A stretch of 64,000 bases of DNA, taken from Adineta ricciae (taxonomy: Eukaryota; Rotifera; Eurotatoria; Adinetida; Adinetidae). A program made the position numbers and the translations under genes. Under the pieces are notes generated by a model. That model was not told where the DNA came from and searched no databases. It worked only from the letters and a program-made list of their open reading frames with translations. This document shows positions 54,624-64,000 of the stretch, piece by piece (position 1 is the first letter of the stretch; every line of letters starts with the position of its first letter). Where the stretch lies: contig CAJNOJ010000158.1 in assembly GCA_905250025.1 (NCBI GenBank), forward strand, positions 124,001 through 188,000, written 5' to 3'.

Positions 54624-54946
54624 TGTCAATGTAGATTTTTTGTCTATATTTCTTTATTAATACACATAGTGACACTCGACGTTATAGAGAGAGGAAGTAA
54701 GCTTTCTTGCACAATATTTCTTGCTGTCACGTAATGATTATAAACACGCGACAATATAATAGGCAAATGCTTGTCCATGATTCACTGTACATCGACTGCG
54801 TATGCATGTTTGGAGAAAAATCCAATATAAACAGTACATACTATTGTAAAGGACGAAAACGCGAGTTTATCAAATCAATGAATCACTTTTCACATAAATA
54901 TACGATTTTATCGAAAAAAAGAAAACGATCTTTTTAGTTTCTTTCA
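54624..54946. other. Intergenic (block B)
   Basis: 5' flank of oxygenase copy 3 and 3' flank of the helical-domain gene. A 76-codon open frame at 54707-54937 has no support. Nothing else seen. Confidence 0.5.
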
Positions 54947-57693
54947 TTATGTATTTTCACTTGACGGCTTTCGAACATCAGTTAGTAGTTCATGAAAATA
55001 TCGACGAAATGCTTGTTGATTACGATCTAAGTCAACATATTGCTGAAACAGGTCTTGCTGTCGCTGTTGATAGTAGAGAACCGTGAGCAATCGGCAGGTC
55101 TTGGTATGAATGTACACAAGTAACTCTTTCGATAGTTGTAAACGAAAAAAGGCCAATTCATTATTCACAATGGTTTCGATTGACTTGATATCTGCTGAGA
55201 TGTTTCGCACCATTTCATGTGAAATTTTGCATGCAGAATGTCGATTATTGATTATTTCATCCACATGTTGAACTATTCTGTCGCAAAATCGACTCATCTG
55301 AAGAATATTTGACCAGCAAAAAATATCTTCATTCAGTTCTGTTCGTATGGTCGTTGCGATACTGTTTCTATGGTTCGTTGTCAGGAGAATTTCTGGTGTA
55401 CTACTAAGTGGTCCGCGCTCTGAAGAAAGACTTTTAGCGAGACGATTTCTATCCATATATTCGAAATTTTCCACCGAAATCAATGAATTCGTCTGAAGAT
55501 TTTCTTGTGTTTGGGTTACACATTTATCGCCAAGCTCAACGATATCTGAACGCATGGTAATATTCCATTCTTGTACTAAAGTGTTTCTGTCTATCTCCAC
55601 AAAGTTTGAAATCGCTTCAACTGGAAGTTTTTCTCTTTCATACTCGTTTTGATTGTAGTATTCTGCGTGGACATATTCGATGGAGTCATTCAAAAGTTTT
55701 GTAGAGTCAGACTTTTCCATTTGCGTAGACCATTGAATCGCGAACTGATAATCAAATTCATCACTCGACCATACACCTCGACTACTGCTATTTTTATTTG
55801 TGTCAAAAGCTAGTTGCTCCAATGTGCGTTGCATATCATTGAACATTTCATTCAGTTCGCAATCCACTAGAAGTTGAGGTCTTTGCACGACAGTAGTTTG
55901 TGGAAGTTGGACATTGGAATGATCTGCGAAAAGGATACGGCTTTAGTTCAGTTTGAGAAAAACGTAAAATATTAGCTTACCAGCAGCTGGTTCGTTGACT
56001 GGCTCGACGATGATTGCCGGCGACTCAGTTATCGACAACGACCGTAGTCTCTGAGAGATATCTTGATGTAGAATGTTATACTGAGCCGGAGGTATTATAT
56101 CGCTGATCGCTTCAATTCCCTTGAGCCAACCGTTTTTCGTGACGCTATCAGCTAGAAGCTCATAGCGTTGATTTCTATTGCTAATATAGCGTTGACTGAA
56201 TAGATGCTGTATTTCTGCATAAAAATACATTCGAAGTGTTAGATATAACATTGACTGTTCGTCAGCTATCTGACTTTTCAAATCCGCACAGGCAACATAA
56301 TCCTTAAATTCTTTTTCTTCTGCTCCATGGATGCCGTTCTCTGTTACGGACTTGAATAAACGTGCGAAGATAGTTCCATTTATTACATCTTCGTCGGTGA
56401 TACCTTCAAACAAGAGTTGCAGGACGAACGATAATACGAATGACGAGCCAGTATAATTAGTACCATATTCAGCAAATCTTGTTTGGACAACAGAAAAATG
56501 ATCACAATTTTGAGAATCTTTTTGTTCCTTGATCAAACGAAATAGTTTCGGCGCACTCTGTTCAAGTAACATTTGTAATTGTATAAAGTAGTATTCTTTC
56601 AGTAATAGCAATAAACGTGATTCAGATTGTTCACCTTTTGTCCAATTCTTTTCAGTATCGAGTACTTCAGATTTGCCCCATACCCCATACCCGCAAAACA
56701 CCTGCCGACCACCTTTGAGTATTGCAGAAAGAACTTGATCTTTACCACTACCATCATGCAAATGTAAGTAGTCGGCAATCTGCTGTGATATTATTTGCGT
56801 AGTTGAAAGTGATTGAGCTGGTTGAACAGTTGAAGGCACATCCGGTGGGGATTCATCTAACGTTAAAATAATACATAACTTTCTTCGTGGCAAGTTCCTT
56901 TACCTGGTTTAGGAGGATTGCTTGATAAAGAACGAACAGAAATGGAGGGTGAAATCGATTGAAGAACTTGTTCGTAGAGAAACGGTGGTACTTGCAATCG
57001 AACGGCTTCCATCCCTGATATCCAACCAATTTTCGTAAACGCATCTGCTGCTGCATCATATAAACTATCCTTGTTTAGGATGCGATTTTTCTCAAACATT
57101 TCCGCGACTTTCGACTTAAAGTATTCTTTTAACGCTAAGATTAATGGTGTTTCGTCTTGTTCACAATGTAAATGTGCTTCCAGGTCTATTGGTGCTATGT
57201 ATTTTTCACAGTCTTGTAGGCCGTTAATTCCATTAGTGGTGATCGAATTCCACAAGATATCTACGATGTTCGTTATGTTTGCAATGTACGGAAATGACAG
57301 TTGAAGCACTAAAAATAGGATCTGTGATACAGGATCTTTATGTTTATTGCCATTGTCTACTATTTGTCCGACTATTTCATTGAAAAGATCCGGACGATAA
57401 ACCTTCATAGAATCATAAAACGCTCTCAGTGCTGACTGTCTCGGCAGTATTGTCTCCCAAGTTTGAACAACATTATTCTGGAGTAAGATGAACAATTCTT
57501 GATTAGATAGATAATCTAGAGGTAATTCAGCAGCATACTTTTTCAATGCCTGGAGTCCATTGTCTAGTAAATCTGTGATAATATCTTCTTTATTTGAATT
57601 GTTTTGCAATTGTAAACAGCTGGAAATCTGTTCATAAATGTCTGAAGTAAGGAACGTATTTGTTGTCAGCTGAGAGTTTATTAGCTCTTCCAT
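54947..57693 (-). CDS. Unknown protein with tandem helical domain (module gene 1, block B)
   Basis: Exons 57693-56904, 56856-55981 and 55923-54947; introns at the same places and phases as in block A; 880 aa. The ATG used in block A has become CTG here (QLTTNTFLTSDIY against MTTSTTSTPDIY), but the frame is open further upstream and a Met at 57693 (MEELINSQ) can serve; in block A that upstream frame is closed by TAG just before its ATG. A 9-residue insertion (around VQPAQSLSTTQ) lies at the start of the second domain. Both helical domains and the C-terminal region are otherwise well conserved. Confidence 0.83.
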
Positions 57694-58089
57694 GACGTGC
57701 GCGTGCATTCTTATTCTTTGATATGTTGTGCAACCGTATCGAGTAACATGCGCATATTTATCTACAGCTACGTCATGAAATGGTTTTTTTCCCTTGCGCA
57801 AGATCGAATTTACTTCTATAAACACTGTTGACTCGTAGAGAGAAAGAAAAACAGTGGGCACGTGTACGCGAAGTTATATAAATTTAATCTTTTTATCGTC
57901 TACATACTACCCCATGTGAAGAACGAAAAAAGTAGAAAAGTGGTGACGCTGCTTTTGATAGCATCATAGTCTTTCGGTAATTTCCAACTCTAAAACAAAG
58001 AGCAGATAAATTACAGGGTGAAATCCTTTCTATGTCATTCGTATGACAATCTTAGATAAGTTACTTACAGATTGAACATAGCTAGTGAG
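57694..58089. promoter_or_regulatory. Candidate bidirectional promoter (block B)
   Basis: Counterpart of 30223-30643. The plus-strand TATAAAA of block A reads TAGAAAA here (around 57933), and the minus-strand TATATATAA is degraded to ATTTATCTACA. The sequence immediately around (GTGGTGACGCTGCTTTTGATA) is conserved. The acceptor-like ACTTACAG before the coiled-coil ATG is also kept. Confidence 0.45.
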
Positions 58090-61000
58090 ATGGACGCAGA
58101 TTCAAGTGCTGAATTTTTTACCGAGTGGGCACCCGATACTCAAACACGAGAAACGTTCGACGCACTTCAATGTGAAAAATCTCGCCTGTATGATCATTGC
58201 TTGAAAGAAAACAGCAAGGTCGAAGATGAAGCATCAGTTGTACAGCAAGAAAAAGAGCAACTAGATGAAGCAACAAAACGAAGCTTTGAAAAGCGTCATC
58301 GTTTACTAAGTGAAATGGGACAACAAACACAAAGAGCAAAAGAACTAGAACATGAACGTCAGCAATTGATTAATCAGCGTCAAGATTTGATACGCAAGCT
58401 CGACGATGATCAAAGCAAACTCGAGAAATGCGAATCGAAATTCGTGGAAGTTGACGAAGAAATAAATGATGGTACAAAAGAATACGAACGATTGAAACAA
58501 GAAAGTCAACAACTTCAACAACGGCTCGATGATCTGAACAGAAAAGAAAATGAAAATCTTGAACAACAAAATTATCTACAACTGTCACTAAATGGACTAC
58601 AAGCGATCATCCAACGAACACAAGAAGAATTACAAGAAAAAATGCAACTGTTAATCGACGAACAAGCGAAACTAAAGGAGACTGAAGAAGAGATACAACA
58701 ATTGAAAGAACAATTGAAGCACATGGAACTGGAATTGAAACGGATTCAACGAGATCTCGAACGTCTCCAAGACGAACAAACGCAATTAAACTTCAAACAA
58801 CAAGATTTACAACACGAACAAAAACAATTAGAAAATATCGTTGCGCAACTTCAACTATCCTTGAAACAGAAAGAAGCCGGTCTTTTACAGATGCAACTCG
58901 ACGCTGATGTTCTCAAAGAGAAAATTCAAACATTGAATAAACAGTTGGAAGCGATTGAGTATGCATTGTCGTGTTTTTGAAAAAAAGATCTTCTCCACTA
59001 TATTTTGTTCTAGTGAAGAGATACAACAGCTCACCGAACGATTGAATAATGAAAAGGAAAACGTTAATCGACTGGAGCAGCAATTACTTGAAAATGACAA
59101 TGAGAAAAAAGCATTGGAGACTACCAGACACGAACTTATCAAGCGCAAGCAAGAACTTGACGATGAACGTGTCACTCTTGTCAATCAACAAGATGAATTA
59201 AAAGTTAAACAAACTGCTACTGAGAATGCGTTGCAAGAAATTAAAACAAAAATACTCGATATCGAAGGTAAACAGCAGAGATTACAGTCACTGTTAGCCG
59301 ATTTGGATAAACAAGAAGAACTGTGTCAAGCAGCTCTCGTTCAAAAGGCCAATGAATGCGAAAATTTATCGGAGAATCGAGACGAAGCGAATCGAAATTT
59401 ACAACGAATCGAAAATGAACGACGAGAAAGCGAACAAAGATTGCAACAAACTAAACAACAGTTAATGGAAGCGAATCGTCAGTATGAACAGGCGACAAGC
59501 GAAGAGCAAATGGCATTGGTACAACTGAATGATGCAGCACATGAAATGCGGATAGCTGAAGAAGAAGTGCGCGCGAAACAAGAAGCACTTGAAGCTAAGC
59601 AAGCGCTTGCTGCCGGGTGTACGGTAATTAGTATATTCGGTTTATTTAGTTTTGGCAAAGCCGCTAAGGCAGCACATACAGCCGCAGTTCAACATGCGCA
59701 ACGAGAACTGAGTGAAGCCAAATCACGCTTAGAAACAGCACGGCATCAACATCGAGATGCTCAACAACGACATTCAACAAGCAAAAATAAAACTACCGAC
59801 GCTGGTCGACAGTTAAGATATAAAAAAGATGAACTTGCCAATCAAGAACAGATATTGCAAATGAAGATCGACGAAGTGACTCAAGCAAAGTGCAAATTCG
59901 ACGGGTTGAAGATAGCCTACCAACGAGCTCAATTGAAAAAAAGCGAATTAGAAAACGATTTGAAAAGAGTGGCGAAGAGAATTACAGAAACTCGATCTAA
60001 TATTAGCGTTGCAGAAACCGAATTACAAAAACACCAACAAGCTGAAGCGACGTACGAAGCTCAAAAGGATGATCTTATTTCCAGATTGAAGACTATGGAT
60101 ACTGAAATTACAAAGCACAATCGAACGATCAAAGATCACAAGGAAATAATGAATCAAAACGAATTGAATTTAGCTGGAAAATTAAAAAAACAGCAAGATC
60201 TAACTAGAGAGATTCAGCAAGGAAAGCAGAAGGTACGATCAACAAAGCAAGCGCTAGGAGCCAAAGAAAACGAAGGGAAAGCGAAGAAACGTGAAATTAC
60301 CATGGAGGAAACACATCTGGCATCGCAAAAGCAAAGTATCGTTGAGTTGCAACAGCAGATTCAAACTCAACAGGGACGATTAGCCGAAGTTCGACAGCAG
60401 AGTGCAACGAATCGATCCGAACTAAATGCTGTTGCTGACAAGTTGACAGAATTAACCGAAGAAAAGAGTCGAACGCAACAAAACTATGATGAATGTACGA
60501 ACGATATAAAAAAGAAAGAGAAAGTCTGCCATGATAGATATGCTCGTGTCTTACAACTCAACAACGAAATCCGAAGTTTAGAACGAAAATTAGCTACGCT
60601 GAATGAGCGTGACAATCAATTAATGAAACAAATCTCCAATCTGGACAAAGAATTGCAAAACAAGAAAACAGCAACGGACAAAAGCCGTTTACGTCTGGAG
60701 AAAGCCAAAGATAAAAAGAAGTCCGTTGAGTCAGAACGTACTGCAGCAGCGAAAATATTGGAAGAAACGAAGTCTCGAACAGAAGATCTCAGATTGAAAC
60801 TAGATCAAAATGTAAAAAAATTCAACGAAAATGAGCAAGTTTTTCATCAATTACAAGATAATCTTAATCAATCAAATGAACAAATCGACATGAATGAGAA
60901 TAAGCGTACTCAAGTTCTTGATGCGCTTCACGGACATGAAAAAACAATGACAGATATAAAAATCTATTATGCTCAAACGCATGACGAGTTGGAAAAGAGA

Positions 61001-61117
61001 TCATTTGAACTGATTGATCAAGATATCCAACGGCGTCCGAATCATCGCTGGAATCCAATAACACAAGTTCAACAGACTCCTGTCTTTCGTTCCAACCAAC
61101 AAAATCGATATCAATGA
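58090..61117 (+). CDS. Long coiled-coil protein with central hydrophobic segment (module gene 2, block B)
   Basis: Exons 58090-58958 and 59014-61117, exactly the same exon lengths (869 and 2104 nt) and phase as in block A, 990 aa. The coiled coil, the central break CTVISIFGLFSFGKAAKAAH and the C-terminal QQTPV...SNQQNRYQ are preserved; differences are scattered single residues, mostly conservative, and no indel changes the heptad register. Same reading of function: structural coiled-coil partner, unknown process. Confidence 0.88.
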
Positions 61118-61266
61118 CATCGCACATGACTAATAAAAGTAATCCGATTTGTTTTTCGTTTCAATATATTTTCATTTTCACCTATTGTTAATAAATACCG
61201 AAACCGTTTACTTTTTCATCACAAGAAACGCTTGTTGCGGGTATTTTCAGATACTTTGAGAGAGAA

Positions 61267-64000
61267 ATGCCGTTTGTGAAGATGGAATCGTCGTTTCTTC
61301 CTTCTCCATCACCGACGAGAAGTACCTCCGCTTCGACTTCTTCCCCAACATCGCCACCAACAGCAACAACGGTCATGATCATCAATGATCTGATTCTACG
61401 TGTAAAATTGAATTATCCTTACAAGGAGATTCGTGATTTTTACAATGAATTATCAACGCCAAATGAAGATAAGGCTATTGGTAATCCAACGTTATCTATA
61501 TTACAACTCTACGCATTACACGCACTCAACACTCCCGTCGATATGAGTAATCAGAGTGTACGTACCGTTTATCGGCCGATATTGAACATACATCGGAACG
61601 ATGAATTTAGTCCATTTAAGCATAATTTTCTTTTGAATTTACTCGATATCGAATATACTATTGATGGAGAAAATGGTGGTCAATTTCCAGTACTATGGAA
61701 AACAACATTTGACACTAATGTGACTGTTCGGTTGATCGAATCGAACAGTACCGACAATTGCCAAACGACATCGGCAGCAAATGTCAATAAATACAATAGT
61801 CCTACGACATTATTAGACTTATTTAAGACGATTTGTCGAGAACAGAAGTACGACGAATCACATGCAACTCTGTGGGAACATAGTTTCAAAGGTATGCACT
61901 GCACTCAGACAATAATTAATGACATCTTTTCTCATTTAGCTGAACATATCAATACACTCAATCACTTACGAAGCGTGACAAAGAGTAGTTGGGAGAAACT
62001 CTCGAGAGTTCCCGAAGTTGTGAAACAATTAATCAAGAATTACATTGAAATGAATGTAGATACTGCTGTCAGTGGATTGAATCCGCGAGCGAGTGATCCA
62101 TATCAACATTCGAAAGCAACATTATTTGCTGATATTCATCGAGTTCGTCGATACTTTTATTATGCCATACAAAAACTTCATTTACTTGCATATCTCTCAC
62201 GGCAGGCAGTGACTTTAGCAATTGAAGAGGTTAAAAAAACATATGACGACGACGGGAATATTTTGATTAACATCCAAAACTATCTCAATACATTCTGTTT
62301 AGAAAATCGACTCGAAGACGTAGCTTCGTATGAACAGAAGAAGGCTGACTGGCAACGCGAATTAGATAGATTAACGCAGGCTGAGTTGAACAATGAAGAC
62401 AAGGTAACGAAATTAAAAGCCGAAGTTCAGAAAGCTGAGGAAAAATGGAAACAATCGGAAGAACGTAGAGAACGTGTATGTCACAGTACGAATGAGGAAC
62501 TGTTGAATAAACAAATTCAGACGATATTGCAAAGGAGAACTATGAACGAACGTGAAAGACAAGCGAATATACAAGAAGCAAATCGAATTAGAGCTGATCA
62601 TGAACAGAAGAGACGAGAAGCAGATGAGAACGCCAGACGAGATTTCAACGAATACAATGAAAAGAAAGAAGAGCACTGGAATTTAATTGCGCAAATACCA
62701 AGTGAAAAGGCTCAAATTGAACATCTACAAAGTTTAATTGACATGAAATTCGAAGAAGCAGAGAAGAAATTGATGGTCAAATATGGACGAGGATTGTTAC
62801 TCTACGGACCACCTGGCACAGGCATGTCGTTCTTATAGTAAACCATTGAACAGATCTATTTTTCTCTATCTAGGTAAATCTGAGTTACTTAAACGAATTG
62901 CCGTTTATGCTGGTATCACTATGATTACTGTACCATTATCTGCAGGTGAACTCAATCGTCCATTAGTTGGCGAAACGGAAAAACTTCTCGTGGATATCAT
63001 GAATCGCGCTCACACGATACCTTTTCTCATCTGTGCAATGACTATCGATGAGATCGATGGACTCGTACCGAAGCGAGATAACAACGCTCAACAATCGAAA
63101 GTCGATGGCATCTCGGTCTTACTTTCTCATATTGAAGGTGTCAAAAACATTCCGAATTTGATTGTTTTCGGTGCAACAAACCGTCGAAATATGATGGATG
63201 AAGCGTTTCTTCGACGCATGCAAGCGAAAGTGTTTGTTGGTCGACCATCTCCAACAACACGCAAGAAGATGCTCAATCCTCTTGTTTGTATATCGAAGAC
63301 TTTTACAGCGCAACTCATCGATTCGTTAGTCAAAGTAACTACCAATTTTAGTGGTGCTGCTGTTGGTGCACTTCGATCAAGTATCGTTGTCGAAATCGAC
63401 CGTAATCGAGACATTCATGATCGACGTCTTTTGGAACTAGCGGACACAGTTGCCAGAGAATATAATATTTGGTTTGGCATCACAACATTGCCGGCTATTT
63501 GTCGTCTCAACCCGAAAATCTTTAGTTCGGAGAACGAGGATGAACACTATTCACTTGATTTCCGTGATGTACCGCCAAGTGGACGTATTCTGATCGATTT
63601 GCAAGATAAAAAATGTTTGATCGAACTTCAAGAAAACGAACCGACGATAGAACGTAATTTAGAAGCAAAAGAAACCGCAGTTCAATCTCTTCTAGCGCGA
63701 TTAATTCAAGGCTGTTCGACACGTAACATTGATACTATTCAAGTAATTGATTTAAATTTTTTAACTAAACAAAACGCCACCGATGAAAACCAAATATTCG
63801 AATCTTTAACGACACTGTTTTTGGAATGCGATGAGTACAGTAAATCCATGCTCGTCTTCGACATTGATTCGTTGATTATGTTGAATAAATCAGATTCAGA
63901 TATGACCAAGTCTACGTCGATCTCGAACATCCGTCTCTATCAATTTATCCGTGAGAAATGTAAAGAAGCGATTGTCGAGCAAGAAAAGAATGAAGCATGT
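61267..64000 (+). CDS. NSF-like AAA+ ATPase (module gene 3, block B), truncated by the window end
   Basis: Exon 1 61267-62821, exon 2 from 62874 to beyond 64000. The GC-AG intron splitting Walker A (ACAG|GCATGT ... CTATCTAG) is present as in block A. Conserved motifs: GPPGTGKSE, CAMTIDEIDGL, VFGATNRR, LRRMQAKVFVGRP, TTNFSGAAVGALRSS. One extra residue in exon 1 (GMHCTQT against GMHTQT). The C-terminal zinc exon lies outside the window. An acceptor-like TATTTTCAG at 61242-61250 lies 16 bp before the ATG, as in block A. Confidence 0.86.

Larger units (their letters stand above)
49988..64000. repeat. Duplicated block B (collinear with 22798-36549)
   Basis: Second copy of the F-box / relic / GPCR / oxygenase / helical gene / coiled-coil gene / AAA+ gene block, same orientation. 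It begins directly at the N and is cut by the window end. Coding and noncoding sequence both align, with scattered substitutions and small indels. Confidence 0.93.

Overview
The window reads as nuclear DNA of a small invertebrate, most probably a bdelloid rotifer (Adineta/Rotaria type). The reasons are an AT-rich genome with compact genes, introns mostly 47-60 bp with GT-AG ends, intronless families of rhodopsin-like GPCRs and F-box proteins, a large FG-GAP/VCBS surface protein, an intronless fungal-like MFS transporter, and a long block present twice. The organism call is inference; no ribosomal or mitochondrial marker is present. No rRNA, tRNA or CRISPR array was recognised.

Layout. 1-15 kb: an aminergic-type GPCR in six exons, a TRIP13/Pch2 AAA+ ATPase, a serine beta-lactamase-like hydrolase (minus strand), an alpha-1,6-fucosyltransferase-like enzyme, and a second GPCR (minus) whose last exon lies beyond a 366-bp intron holding a foldback element. 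15-21 kb: an F-box protein (minus), a CLCC1-like ER channel protein (minus) and, head to head with it, a long ORF of unknown function with toxin-like architecture. 22-37 kb (block A): F-box protein, GPCR, 2-oxoglutarate/Fe(II) oxygenase (frameshifted here), then a three-gene module: a minus-strand protein with a tandem helical domain, and divergently a 990-aa coiled-coil protein followed by an NSF-like AAA+ ATPase with a C-terminal CHORD-like zinc module. 37.5-50 kb: an intact oxygenase paralogue, the MFS transporter, an FG-GAP repeat membrane protein broken by one stop and one frameshift, a catalytically dead papain-family protein, and two unknown minus-strand genes. 50-64 kb (block B): a second, collinear copy of block A, starting exactly at a single N (49987) and running off the window inside the AAA+ gene.

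The main points are these. (1) Blocks A and B are collinear over about 14 kb at an offset of about 27.4 kb, and the single N truncates the genes on both of its sides. Either this is a real tandem duplication or two allelic/homeologous copies were scaffolded in series. (2) The tandem-helical / coiled-coil / AAA+ module keeps its order, orientation and promoter-sized gap in both copies and is the best candidate for an undescribed system. (3) Several reading frames need splicing or frame repair that a simple ORF scan misses: the last GPCR exon, a GC-AG intron in a P-loop, a cryptic 54-bp intron in the protease homologue, and the N-terminal exons of the FG-GAP protein. Exon coordinates are given in the entries.
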